DNA from: Aquificaceae bacterium
Lineage (GTDB): Bacteria; Aquificota; Aquificia; Aquificales; Aquificaceae
Assembly: GCA_015492115.1 (NCBI GenBank)
Contig: WGFS01000023.1
Location: forward strand, 1-8,964
Direction of reading: 5' to 3'
Length of the DNA stretch: 8,964 nucleotides
In this document: one piece after another, positions 1-6,459 of the stretch
Layout: each line of letters starts with the position of its first letter
How positions within the stretch are numbered: the stretch's first letter is position 1
Program-made: the position numbers and the translations under genes
Notes under the pieces: model-generated
The model's database searches: none
Told to the model about the DNA's origin: nothing
What the model saw: the letters and a program-made list of their open reading frames with translations, nothing else

Positions 1-146
1 CGGAGCAGATAGTCTATCCGGAGATAGACTACGACAAGGTGGACAGGATAAGGGGTATGGATATAAGCATACATACTACCGCGGAGACCGATGAGGAAGC
101 GCTGTGGCTTCTATCACTGCTTGGTCTTCCCATAAGAGCGTCGTGA
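1..146 (+). CDS. rplE: 50S ribosomal protein L5, C-terminal fragment (5' end outside the window)
   Basis: Only the last 47 residues are present, read from base 3 in frame to the TGA at 144-146. L5 binds 5S rRNA and helps form the central protuberance of the large subunit. The fragment carries the family's C-terminal pattern: a VYPEIDYDKVD segment, then RGMDISIHTTAETDEEALWL, then a short hydrophobic end (LLGLPIRAS). This matches the usual L5 ending, in which a conserved 'FPEi.yDk...rGmdi.i.Tta.tdeEa..LL' region precedes a short tail. Position supports the call, since L5 is followed by S14 and S8 in nearly all bacterial spc operons. The last base of the stop codon is also the first base of the Shine-Dalgarno sequence of rpsN. 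The start and the N-terminal two-thirds cannot be judged. Confidence 0.95.
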   Translation, partial: EQIVYPEIDYDKVDRIRGMDISIHTTAETDEEALWLLSLLGLPIRAS

Positions 147-156
147 GGAGGTTGGT

Positions 157-345
157 ATGCCAAGAAAAGCTAAGGTAGCTAAGGATCTCAAGTACTATCC
201 CAAGTGGAGGGTCAGGAAGAAGAATAGATGCCCCATATGTGGCAGACCCAGGGGTTTCCTGAGGTACTTCAACATGTGCAGGCTCTGTTTCAGGGAGAGG
301 GCTCTCAGAGGAGAGCTTCCCGGTGTCAGGAAGTCAAGCTGGTAA
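157..345 (+). CDS. rpsN: 30S ribosomal protein S14, short zinc-binding type
   Basis: S14 sits in the head of the small subunit and helps assemble 16S rRNA there. At 62 residues this is the short type Z form (about 61 residues), not the roughly 100-residue zinc-free form of E. coli. Four cysteines form two CxxC pairs at 25/28 (CPICGRPRG) and 41/44 (CRLC), the expected zinc ribbon. The end, RGELPGVRKSSW, is the family's standard C terminus. The N terminus is strongly basic. The ATG at 157 has a perfect AGGAGG at 146-151, whose first A is the last base of the rplE stop codon, leaving 5 bases to the start. Identity is certain; zinc binding is inferred from the motif. Confidence 0.98.
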   Translation: MPRKAKVAKDLKYYPKWRVRKKNRCPICGRPRGFLRYFNMCRLCFRERALRGELPGVRKSSW

Positions 346-359
346 TTGGAGGTTAAGGT

Positions 360-770
360 ATGGACCCGATAGCGGATATGTTCTCTGCGATCAAGAACGC
401 TATAATGAGGAAGAAGGACTACGTTGATGTCCCATCTTCAAGGACTAAGGAGAGGATACTTGACCTTTTAAAGAGGGAAGGCTTCATAAAGAATTGGGAG
501 AAGCTGGAAGACGAACAGCACAGGAAGGGAACCCAGTACACGCTGAGGATACACCTCAAGTATCTTGACCCTAAGAGGGAGAGGAACGCCATAACCAACC
601 TCGTAAAGGTATCAACTCCCGGAAAGAGGGTTTACGCACCGGTTAAGAGGATACCCTACGTCAAGAGGGGTCTCGGAATAGCCATAGTTTCAACGGACGC
701 CGGCATACTCACAGACCACGAGGCGAGAAGCATGAAGAAGGGTGGAGAGGTCATAGCTATAGTCTGGTAG
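360..770 (+). CDS. rpsH: 30S ribosomal protein S8
   Basis: S8 binds the central domain of 16S rRNA early in small-subunit assembly. In E. coli it also represses its own operon by binding spc mRNA; no such leader can be seen in this window. The 136-residue protein is close to the usual 130-132. It opens with MDPIADMFSAIKNAI (the family's DPIaDmltrIrNa) and has VDVPSSRTKERILDLLKREGFI at about 22-43. It ends with the signature GLGIAIVSTDAGILTDHEAR (105-123) and GGEVIAIVW. A small charged stretch at about 47-58 (EKLEDEQHRKGT) lies in the usual variable loop. The start at 360 is preceded by GGAGG at 348-352 with 7 bases between. Confidence 0.98.
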   Translation: MDPIADMFSAIKNAIMRKKDYVDVPSSRTKERILDLLKREGFIKNWEKLEDEQHRKGTQYTLRIHLKYLDPKRERNAITNLVKVSTPGKRVYAPVKRIPYVKRGLGIAIVSTDAGILTDHEARSMKKGGEVIAIVW

Positions 771-780
771 GAGGAAGGAT

Positions 781-1326
781 ATGTCAAGGATAGGAAAGAA
801 CCCGATACCCGTGCCCGATGGAGTTAAGGTGTCCCTGAAGGGGAACGAGATAACCGTTGAGGGACCAAAGGGAAAACTCTCCATGAACTTCCATCCCGAT
901 ATGAAGGTCGTGTTTGACGAGAAGGAGAAGGAGATAAGGGTTGAGAGACCTACAGAGAGAGCCTTTCACAAGGCTCTTCACGGGACGACCGCAGCCCTCA
1001 TAAGGAACATGGTGAAGGGTGTTACTGAGGGCTTCACGGTTGTCCTTGAGGTTCAGGGACTCGGTTACAGGGCTTCTGTGAAGGGGAACAACCTTGAGCT
1101 GAGCCTCGGTAAGTCCCACCCGGATATATACCCGATACCTAAGGACGTGAAGATAGAGGTTAAGGGGAACGAGATACACGTTAGCGGTGTTGACAAGCAG
1201 AGGGTCGGTCAGGTGGCCGCCGAGATAAGGTCCTTCAGAAAGCCAGACCCTTACAAGGGCAAGGGTATAAGGTACAAAGATGAGGTTCTCAAACTAAAGC
1301 CTGGAAAGGCTGCGGGTAAGAAGTGA
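781..1326 (+). CDS. rplF: 50S ribosomal protein L6
   Basis: L6 lies near the base of the L7/L12 stalk and contacts the sarcin-ricin region where translation factors bind. The protein has 181 residues, the normal length, with two copies of the L6 fold. It starts with MSRIGKNPIPVPDGVKV and EITVEGPKGKLS (23-34). The central linker is HGTTAALIRNMVKGVTEGF (67-85), followed by LEVQGLGYRA (89-98). The bacterial signature PDPYKGKGIRY is at 155-165. The tail is lysine-rich and variable. The AGGAGG at 769-774 shares two bases with the TAG of rpsH and lies 6 bases before the ATG, which fixes the start. It is the fourth gene of the spc order seen here. Confidence 0.98.
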   Translation: MSRIGKNPIPVPDGVKVSLKGNEITVEGPKGKLSMNFHPDMKVVFDEKEKEIRVERPTERAFHKALHGTTAALIRNMVKGVTEGFTVVLEVQGLGYRASVKGNNLELSLGKSHPDIYPIPKDVKIEVKGNEIHVSGVDKQRVGQVAAEIRSFRKPDPYKGKGIRYKDEVLKLKPGKAAGKK

Positions 1327-1337
1327 GGAGGTTTTAG

Positions 1338-1709
1338 ATGGCTAAGTTGAGCAGGAGAGAGAAGAGGATAAGGAGACACAAAAGGATAAGGAAGAAGGTC
1401 TTCGGGACACCGGAGAGACCCAGACTCGCGGTTTACAGGAGTCTTCATCACTTCTACGCCCAGCTTATAGACGACACCTCGGAGAGAACTCTGGTCTCAG
1501 CCTCAACCCTTGACCCCGAGTACGAGAAGCTCGCAGGAAAGAGGGGAGGCAAGTCCATAGAGTCCGCGCAGAAGGTGGCGGAAGTTCTCGTCAAGAAAGC
1601 CCTTGAGAAGGGAATAAAGAGGGTTGTCTTTGACAGGGGTGGCTTTATATACCACGGTAAGATAAAGGCTTTCGCGGAAAAGTGCAGAGAGCTTGGTCTT
1701 GAGTTCTGA
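1338..1709 (+). CDS. rplR: 50S ribosomal protein L18
   Basis: L18 binds 5S rRNA with L5 and anchors it to the central protuberance. The 123-residue protein matches the family length. A very basic N terminus (about residues 4-25) leads into PERPRLAVYRSLHHFYAQLIDD (25-46), the rRNA-binding core. It ends with FDRGGFIYHGKIKAFAEKCRELGLEF (98-123), the almost invariant L18 C terminus. AGGAGG at 1326-1331 is fused to the TGA of rplF, 6 bases before the ATG. The following gene, rpsE, begins 11 bases after the stop with the same stop/Shine-Dalgarno arrangement. Confidence 0.98.
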   Translation: MAKLSRREKRIRRHKRIRKKVFGTPERPRLAVYRSLHHFYAQLIDDTSERTLVSASTLDPEYEKLAGKRGGKSIESAQKVAEVLVKKALEKGIKRVVFDRGGFIYHGKIKAFAEKCRELGLEF

Positions 1710-1720
1710 GGAGGAGTTTT

Positions 1721-2341
1721 ATGGGTGGTAAAGACATTGATGTAATGATTGAAGAGAGAAGGAAGAGGTATGGTGTTGCGGATATGGTTGAGGAGCTTCA
1801 GCTTGAGGAGAGGCTCATATACGCCAACAGAACCGCAAGGGTTACGAAGGGTGGAAGGAGGTTCTCCTTCAGCACCCTCGTCATAGTCGGTGACAAGAGA
1901 GGTTTTGTGGGCTTTGGACACGGAAAGGCTAAGGAGGTTCCCCTGGCGATAGCGAAGGCTATAGAGCAGGCAAAGAAGAAGATCATAAGGGTTCCCATAA
2001 TAGAGGGAACAGTTCCCCACGATGTTGTAGGACACTTCGGACCTACCAAGATAATCGTTATGCCAGCAAGGAGGGGTACCGGTGTTGTCGCAGGTGGTGC
2101 TGCAAAGCCCATATTTGAGCTCGCCGGATACACGGACGTCCTCACGAAGATAATAGGGAGCACTACGCCTGACAACGTTGTGAGGGCTGTCTTTGACGCT
2201 CTGCTCCAGCTGAAGACCCCCGAGCAGGTCGCCGAGGAGAGAGGTCTTCCCTTAGAGGAAGTCCAGAAAAGGTTCAACATCTACGCTAACCCCAAGCTGA
2301 GGGTAAAGCTCTACTACCCGTGGAGGGGTGTCCATGGCTAA
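1721..2341 (+). CDS. rpsE: 30S ribosomal protein S5 with N- and C-terminal extensions
   Basis: S5 helps form the mRNA entry channel and contributes to decoding accuracy. The core is typical. The double-stranded-RNA-binding domain covers about 30-95 and includes NRTARVTKGGRRFSFSTLVIVGD and GFVGFGHGKAKEVPLAI. The C-terminal domain follows with GTGVVAGGAAKPIFELAG (119-136), KIIGSTTPDNVVRAVFDAL (143-161) and TPEQVAEERG. At 206 residues it is about 40 longer than E. coli S5 (near 167). By eye alignment roughly 17 extra residues precede the core, charged and probably helical, and about 23 basic/aromatic residues follow the usual end at about 183. AGGAGG at 1709-1714 is fused to the rplR stop. The last 8 bases overlap rpmD. 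Confidence 0.97.
   Translation: MGGKDIDVMIEERRKRYGVADMVEELQLEERLIYANRTARVTKGGRRFSFSTLVIVGDKRGFVGFGHGKAKEVPLAIAKAIEQAKKKIIRVPIIEGTVPHDVVGHFGPTKIIVMPARRGTGVVAGGAAKPIFELAGYTDVLTKIIGSTTPDNVVRAVFDALLQLKTPEQVAEERGLPLEEVQKRFNIYANPKLRVKLYYPWRGVHG
2322..2326 (+). promoter_or_regulatory. Shine-Dalgarno of rpmD inside rpsE
   Basis: GGAGG lies inside the last codons of rpsE. It is 7 bases before the ATG at 2334 but only 1 base before the in-frame GTG at 2328. Normal spacing therefore selects ATG 2334 as the rpmD start and argues against the longer version. Confidence 0.7.
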
Positions 2342-2546
2342 GAAGAAGCAGAAGAAGATGCTAAAGGTTACGCTCGTCAGGGGACTTGCTGGAAAGCCCG
2401 AGTCCCACGTTCAGGCTGTCAGGAGCCTTGGGCTCAGAAAACCCGGTCAGTCCAGACTCCTTGAGGACAACCCCATGGTGTGGGGTAATGTGAGGAAGGC
2501 ACACTACTTGGTAAAAGTGGAGGAAGTGAGCGATGAAGCTTCATGA
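2334..2546 (+). CDS. rpmD: 50S ribosomal protein L30 (slightly long)
   Basis: L30 is a small large-subunit protein that binds 23S rRNA. The core from about residue 10, LKVTLVRGLAGKPESHVQAV, followed by RSLGLRKPGQSRLLEDNPMV, is the family pattern 'l.VtLvrs.iG....q..tlrgLGLrk...v...dtp.vrGmi.kv.hLv.v'. The bacterial form is usually about 58-60 residues; this one has 70. It has a lysine-rich N-terminal arm (AKKKQKKM) and a short acidic tail after KVEEV. I start it at ATG 2334; an in-frame GTG at 2328 would add two residues but is too near the Shine-Dalgarno. The start overlaps rpsE by 8 bases and the end overlaps rplO by 14, so translation of all three is probably coupled. Confidence 0.95.
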   Translation: MAKKKQKKMLKVTLVRGLAGKPESHVQAVRSLGLRKPGQSRLLEDNPMVWGNVRKAHYLVKVEEVSDEAS

Positions 2547-2982
2547 ACTTCAGCCCCACCCTGGAGCTACGAGGGATAAGAAGAGGGTTGGAAGAGGTAT
2601 ATCCGCGGGTCAGGGAAAGACCGCAGGCAAAGGACACAAGGGACAGAAGACCCGCTCCGGAGACAGGACTGTTCCTCCCTACTTTGAGGGTGGTCAGACT
2701 CCCCTGCACCAGAGGATACCAAAGAGGGGTTTTGTAAGCCCAAACAGGAGAGAGTTTGTTCCAGTGAACGTTAAGGTTCTTGAGAAGCTCTTTGAAGAAG
2801 GATCCGAGATAACACCCGAAGCCCTTTCCCAGAAGGGGCTCTGTTCTAAGAACGACCTCGTGAAGGTTCTCGGTGACGGGGAGCTCACAAAGAAGTTCAC
2901 CGTTAAGGCTCACGCCTTCTCAAAGAGTGCAAGGGAGAAGATAGAGAAGGCGGGAGGAACCTGCGAGGTAATCGGGAAGTGA
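2533..2982 (+). CDS. rplO: 50S ribosomal protein L15
   Basis: L15 is a late-assembly large-subunit protein with a long basic arm that threads into 23S rRNA. The 149-residue length is normal. It begins MKLHELQPHPGATRDKKRVG and has the glycine-rich arm GRGISAGQGKTAGKGHKGQK (20-39). GGQTPLHQRIPKRGF (53-67) follows. The C-terminal L15 fold ends in KVLGDGELTKKFTVKAHAFS (111-130) and AREKIEKAGGTCEVI, the signature region. GGAGG at 2519-2523, 9 bases before the ATG, lies in rpmD. The rpmD overlap is 14 bases, and the TGA stop shares 4 bases (GTGA) with the secY start. Confidence 0.98.
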   Translation: MKLHELQPHPGATRDKKRVGRGISAGQGKTAGKGHKGQKTRSGDRTVPPYFEGGQTPLHQRIPKRGFVSPNRREFVPVNVKVLEKLFEEGSEITPEALSQKGLCSKNDLVKVLGDGELTKKFTVKAHAFSKSAREKIEKAGGTCEVIGK

Positions 2983-4274
2983 TAGACTACCTGAGGAACA
3001 TATTCGCCTTTGAAGACCTCAGGAAGAGGTTCCTTTACACCCTCCTCATGTTCGCCATATACAGACTGGGTAGCCATATACCCATACCCGGAGTGGACGT
3101 CCTCGCCCTTGAGGACTTCTTTAAGTCCCTTCAGGGAACTCTCTTCAACCTTTACGACATATTCTCTGGAGGGAACCTGAGGAGAATGACCGTCTTCGCC
3201 CTCGGGGTTATGCCCTACATATCCGCCTCCATAATGATGCAACTGCTCACGGTCGCGATACCTGAACTTCAGAGGCTCGCAAAGGAGGAGGGGGACTACG
3301 GCAGGTACAAGATAAACGAGTACACCAAATACCTCACTCTGTTCGTAGCTTTCGTTCAGTCCGTGGGTATAGCCTTCTGGCTTCAGAATCAGACATCTCC
3401 CAGAGGGATTCCCGTGGTTCCTGAAGCGGGGATACTCTTTGTATTTGTCACCGTGCTCACACTCATGGCTGGGACTATGTTTCTGGTCTGGATGGGGGAG
3501 AGGATCACCGAGAAAGGGATCGGGAACGGCATGTCCCTGCTCATATTTGCAGGTATTGTCGCCAGGTTTCCCAACGCGGTGGTGAGCATGGTTGACAGGT
3601 TCAGGAGTGGAGACATAACCCCGTTCACGGTGGCGGGTGTGGCGATCATGGTTCTGGTGGTAATAATCGGGATAGTTTACATACAGGAAGCGGAGAGGAG
3701 GATACCCGTTCAGTACCCGAGGAGGGTCGTGGGCAGGCAGGAGTACAGGGGTGGTTCAACCTACCTGCCTATAAAGATAAACCCCGCAGGGGTCATTCCA
3801 ATAATATTTGCCCAGTCGCTCCTCATAATTCCATCAAGTGTTCTCGCATTTATACAGCACCCCATAGCACAGGCTATACACGACGCCTTCAATCCCACGT
3901 CTATCTTCTACAACTTCCTGTACGTAGTTCTCATAGTCTTCTTCACTTACTTCTACACCGCTGTTATGATAAATCCCGTTGAGGTTGCGGACAATCTCAG
4001 GAAAGGTGGAGCCTTCATACCGGGAGTCAGACCCGGTCTTGAGACCCAGAAGTTCCTTGAGGCGGTCATAAACAGGCTCGTCTTCGTTGGTGCCCTCTTC
4101 CTGTCGGTCGTTGCCATAATACCGCTCTTCATAAGCCTTCAGTTGAACGTACCCTTCTACTTTGGAGGAACGACCGCCCTCATCGTCGTGGGTGTCGCCC
4201 TTGACACTCTCAAGCAGGTAGAGGCAAACCTTATAACGAAGAAGTACAGAGGTCTTGTGAGAAAGAGGAGGTAG
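2979..4274 (+). CDS. secY: Protein translocase channel subunit SecY
   Basis: SecY forms the inner-membrane channel (with SecE and SecG) for secreted and membrane proteins. The 431 residues match the usual 430-445, and about ten hydrophobic segments can be seen. Landmarks are the N-terminal cytoplasmic helix with DLRKRFLYTL, then YRLGSHIPIPGVD (28-40). The plug and second-helix region is FSGGNLRRMTVFALGVMPYI (62-81). GERITEKGIGNGMSLLIFAG is at 173-192, and AERRIPVQY (238-246) leads to INPAGVIPIIFAQSLL (267-282). The C5-loop GAFIPGVRPG (344-353) carries the conserved arginine at 351, needed for SecA action in E. coli. The start is GTG, sharing GTGA with the rplO stop, with a GAGG at 2965-2968; no nearby ATG fits. 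The last two Arg codons form the Shine-Dalgarno of adk. Confidence 0.98.
   Translation: MIDYLRNIFAFEDLRKRFLYTLLMFAIYRLGSHIPIPGVDVLALEDFFKSLQGTLFNLYDIFSGGNLRRMTVFALGVMPYISASIMMQLLTVAIPELQRLAKEEGDYGRYKINEYTKYLTLFVAFVQSVGIAFWLQNQTSPRGIPVVPEAGILFVFVTVLTLMAGTMFLVWMGERITEKGIGNGMSLLIFAGIVARFPNAVVSMVDRFRSGDITPFTVAGVAIMVLVVIIGIVYIQEAERRIPVQYPRRVVGRQEYRGGSTYLPIKINPAGVIPIIFAQSLLIIPSSVLAFIQHPIAQAIHDAFNPTSIFYNFLYVVLIVFFTYFYTAVMINPVEVADNLRKGGAFIPGVRPGLETQKFLEAVINRLVFVGALFLSVVAIIPLFISLQLNVPFYFGGTTALIVVGVALDTLKQVEANLITKKYRGLVRKRR
4266..4271 (+). promoter_or_regulatory. Shine-Dalgarno of adk written in the last two SecY codons
   Basis: AGGAGG is exactly two in-frame arginine codons, the C-terminal Arg-Arg of SecY. 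It lies 5 bases before the adk ATG at 4277. The basic SecY end and the strong ribosome-binding site share the same bases, which ties the choice of AGG codons here to translation of adk. Confidence 0.75.
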
Positions 4275-4276
4275 CC

Positions 4277-4912
4277 ATGAACCTCGTATTTTTGGGACCT
4301 CCCGGTGCGGGAAAGGGAACTCAGGCTAAGCGTCTCGCACAGGAGCTCGGACTCGTTCACATATCTACCGGAGACATCCTCAGGGAGGCTGTGAAGAATC
4401 AGACTCCCCTCGGCAAGAAGGCTAAGGAGTATATGGACAGGGGAGAGCTCGTCCCCGACGAGCTGATAATAGCCCTGATAGAGGAGGTAATGCCTCCCGG
4501 AGGGGGCGTTATATTTGACGGCTTCCCGAGAACCATAGCTCAGGCACAGGCTCTTGATCGGATGCTTGAGAAGAAGGGTATGAAGGTAGACAGGGTTGTT
4601 CTCTTTGATGTCCCGGACGATGTTGTTGTTGAGAGACTTTCGGGTAGAAGGGTATGTCCGAACTGCGGTGCGGTTTACCACATAAAGTTCAACCCTCCCA
4701 AGAACGACGAGATATGCGACAGGTGCGGTACAAAGCTGGTACAGAGGGACGACGACAGGGAAGAGGTCGTGAGGAACCGCCTTGAGGTTTACAGGAAACA
4801 GACGGAGCCACTCATTGAATACTATGAGCGCAAGGGTATATTAATAAGACTGGACGCCTCTAAGGACATAGAGGACGTTTACCAGGAACTTAAGAAGGTA
4901 GTGAGCACATGA
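4277..4912 (+). CDS. adk: Adenylate kinase with zinc-binding lid
   Basis: The enzyme interconverts ATP + AMP and 2 ADP in the cytoplasm. The P-loop GPPGAGKGT is at 7-15. The AMP-binding region has HISTGDILREAV (28-39) and FDGFPRT (80-86). The lid domain (about 124-157) contains four cysteines at 127/130 and 147/150, in the CPNC...CDRC pattern that binds structural zinc in many thermophile and Gram-positive enzymes. RDDDREEVVRNRLEVY follows at 157-172 with the catalytic arginines. The length of 211 residues fits the long-lid type. Four arginines use CGN codons (19, 95, 168, 185), more than in neighbouring genes, a slight difference from which I draw no conclusion. It starts 2 bases after secY and its TGA overlaps the map ATG (ATGA). 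The placement between secY and map is common in bacteria. Confidence 0.98.
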   Translation: MNLVFLGPPGAGKGTQAKRLAQELGLVHISTGDILREAVKNQTPLGKKAKEYMDRGELVPDELIIALIEEVMPPGGGVIFDGFPRTIAQAQALDRMLEKKGMKVDRVVLFDVPDDVVVERLSGRRVCPNCGAVYHIKFNPPKNDEICDRCGTKLVQRDDDREEVVRNRLEVYRKQTEPLIEYYERKGILIRLDASKDIEDVYQELKKVVST

Positions 4913-5691
4913 AGAGAGGAATAGAGCTTTACTCCAACAAGGAGATAGAGAAGATAAGGAGAGCCTGCCAGATCGTCGCCGAGGTTCTGCAGGCTGTCGC
5001 TGAGAATATAAAGCCCGGCATAACCGCCTGGGACATTGAAATGATAGCGAGGGAGGAGACTAAGAAAAGGGGGGCAAAGCCCGCCTTCCTCAACTACAGA
5101 CCCCCCTTCAGCAACGTCAGCTACCCCGCTGCCACCTGTGTGTCTATAAACGAAGAGGTGGTGCATGGACTCCCCAAGAAGGGCAGGGTAATTGAGGAAG
5201 GGGATTTGGTGAGCGTTGATTTTGGTGCTATAATAGATGGTTACGCTGGCGATTCTGCTATTACCGTGGCTGTTGGTGACGTAGGCGCAGATAAGAAGAG
5301 GCTTATGGAAGCGACAAAGTTAGCTCTGGAGAGAGCTGTGGAGAAGGCTTCTCCGGGAAACTGGCTTAGCGACATAGTTGAGGCTGTCCACTCAACCGCC
5401 GAAGAGTACGGGGTTCACCCTGTGCTCAAGTACGGAGGGCACGGTATAGGGAGAAAGGTTCATGAGGAGCCTTTCGTACCAAACAACAGGAAGGATCTGG
5501 GCAAGAAGAACGTGAAGCTCAGGAGGGGCATGGTTATAGCGATAGAGCCCATGTTCGCTCTGGGAACGGAGGAGACCGTTCACGACGGAGACGGCTGGAC
5601 TGTGAAGACGAAGGACGGAAGCCCCGCAGCCCACTTTGAGCACACGGTCGCTATTACAAAGGATGGACCGGTAGTCCTTACGGAGATCTGA
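4909..5691 (+). CDS. map: Methionine aminopeptidase, type I
   Basis: It removes the initiator methionine from new proteins that have a small second residue. The 260-residue length fits the bacterial type Ia form without an N-terminal zinc-finger extension. All expected metal ligands can be placed: D104 in VDFG, D115 in GDSA, H178 in GGHGIG, E213 in IEPM and E244 in FEHT. Substrate-contacting histidines are H86 (NEEVVHG) and H185 (KVHEEP). The start ATG overlaps the adk stop by 4 bases; its ribosome-binding site is weak (AAGGT at 4895-4899), so translation probably depends on adk. The middle third (about 5190-5330) uses more GCT, GAT and GGT codons than its surroundings. The stop is one base before infA. 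Confidence 0.98.
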   Translation: MKRGIELYSNKEIEKIRRACQIVAEVLQAVAENIKPGITAWDIEMIAREETKKRGAKPAFLNYRPPFSNVSYPAATCVSINEEVVHGLPKKGRVIEEGDLVSVDFGAIIDGYAGDSAITVAVGDVGADKKRLMEATKLALERAVEKASPGNWLSDIVEAVHSTAEEYGVHPVLKYGGHGIGRKVHEEPFVPNNRKDLGKKNVKLRRGMVIAIEPMFALGTEETVHDGDGWTVKTKDGSPAAHFEHTVAITKDGPVVLTEI

Positions 5692-5692
5692 T

Positions 5693-5932
5693 ATGGGAAA
5701 GAGGAAGAAGCAGGAGAGAGAGAAGGAGAAGGGCATAGTTATGGAAGGTGAGGTGGTTGAAGCCCTCCCAAACGGTATGTTCAGGGTCAGGCTTGAGGGC
5801 GGACACGAGGTTCTTGCCCACATATCGGGAAAGATGAGGATAAACTTCATCAGGATACTGCCCGGAGACAGGGTGAGGGTTGAGCTTTCACCCTACGACC
5901 TGACCCGGGGAAGGATAGTTTACAGACTCTGA
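5693..5932 (+). CDS. infA: Translation initiation factor IF-1 with basic N-terminal extension
   Basis: IF-1 binds the A site of the small subunit during initiation. The S1-like OB fold is nearly canonical: GIVMEGEVVEALPNGMFRVR (14-33), GHEVLAHISGKMRINFIRIL (37-56), PGDRVRVELSPYDLTRGRI (57-75). The usual length is 71-73; here it is 79. The extra residues are an N-terminal run of lysine, arginine, glutamate and glutamine (residues 2-13). I keep ATG 5693 because GGAG at 5682-5685 gives 7-base spacing. The in-frame ATG at 5741 would delete the first beta-strand region and has no better site. Only one base separates it from map. It is followed by rpmJ, as in many bacteria where infA and rpmJ are adjacent. 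Confidence 0.97.
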   Translation: MGKRKKQEREKEKGIVMEGEVVEALPNGMFRVRLEGGHEVLAHISGKMRINFIRILPGDRVRVELSPYDLTRGRIVYRL

Positions 5933-5942
5933 GGAGGTTGTT

Positions 5943-6056
5943 ATGAGAGTAAGAGCGTCGGTTAAGAAGAGGTGTGCCAAGTGCAAGATAATCCGCAGGA
6001 AGGGAAAGGTTTACGTTATATGCGAGAACCCAAAGCACAAGCAGAAGCAAGGATAA
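5943..6056 (+). CDS. rpmJ: 50S ribosomal protein L36, zinc-binding type
   Basis: L36 is the smallest large-subunit protein and lies at a 23S rRNA junction near the factor-binding region. The reading frame encodes 37 residues: MRVRASVKKRCAKCKIIRRK, then GKVYVICENPKHKQKQG. It is collinear with the usual 37-residue protein from end to end. The zinc ligands C11, C14, C27 and H32 are all present, so this is the zinc-binding (C+) version. The AGGAGG at 5932-5937 is fused to the infA TGA and lies 5 bases before the ATG. The gene is followed by rpsM after 14 bases. It is very short and easily missed by automatic gene finding. Confidence 0.97.
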   Translation: MRVRASVKKRCAKCKIIRRKGKVYVICENPKHKQKQG

Positions 6057-6070
6057 CGGAGGTTTAGAGT

Positions 6071-6448
6071 ATGGCGAGGATAGCTGGTGTTGACCTTCCA
6101 GACAACAAGAGGCTTGAGATAGCCCTCACTTACATCTACGGTATAGGCAAGACGAGGGTCAAAGAGATATGCGAGTCAACAGGCATAGACTGCAGAAAGA
6201 GGGTGGGAGAACTCACACCGGAGGAACTGAACACACTCAGGAAGTTCATAGATGAGAACTACAAGGTTGAGGGAGACCTCAGAAGGGAAGTCCAGCTGAA
6301 CATAAAGAGGCTCATGGATATGGGCTGTTACAGAGGTCAGAGACACGCGAGGGGACTTCCCGTTAGAGGACAGCAGACCAGAACCAACGCAAAGACCAGA
6401 AAGGGTAGGAGAAGGTCTGTCGGTGGAATAAGGAAGAAAGGTAAGTAA
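6071..6448 (+). CDS. rpsM: 30S ribosomal protein S13
   Basis: S13 is in the head of the small subunit and contacts the P-site tRNA and the large subunit (bridge with L5). The protein has 125 residues, slightly above the common 118-122. The start MARIAGVDLPDNKRLEIALT and YIYGIGKTRVKEIC are the family N terminus with its helix-two-turn-helix fold. The signature GCYRGQRHARGLPVRGQQTR (85-104) continues with TNAKTRKG. The C-terminal tail is arginine/lysine-rich and ends GGIRKKGK, a little longer than average. GGAGG at 6058-6062 is 8 bases before the ATG. In E. coli, rpsM opens the alpha operon and S4 represses through a leader pseudoknot ahead of it; here only 14 bases precede it, so that leader is absent. 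Confidence 0.98.
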   Translation: MARIAGVDLPDNKRLEIALTYIYGIGKTRVKEICESTGIDCRKRVGELTPEELNTLRKFIDENYKVEGDLRREVQLNIKRLMDMGCYRGQRHARGLPVRGQQTRTNAKTRKGRRRSVGGIRKKGK

Positions 6449-6459
6449 GGAGGAAGCCT

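Noticed and set aside
1454..2035. Open frame of 193 codons on the minus strand
   Set aside because: It is antisense to rplR and rpsE across their conserved cores, and shows no family resemblance or ribosome-binding site.
2328..2333. GTG start for rpmD two codons upstream
   Set aside because: The GGAGG at 2322-2326 is only one base away; ATG 2334 has normal spacing.
2543..2737. Second plus-strand frame inside rplO
   Set aside because: It is an arginine/proline-rich shifted reading of the conserved L15 arm, with no motif of its own.
5933..6070. Alpha-operon leader with S4-binding pseudoknot before rpsM
   Set aside because: The space is filled by rpmJ, leaving 10 and 14 non-coding bases, and I could see no paired structure there.
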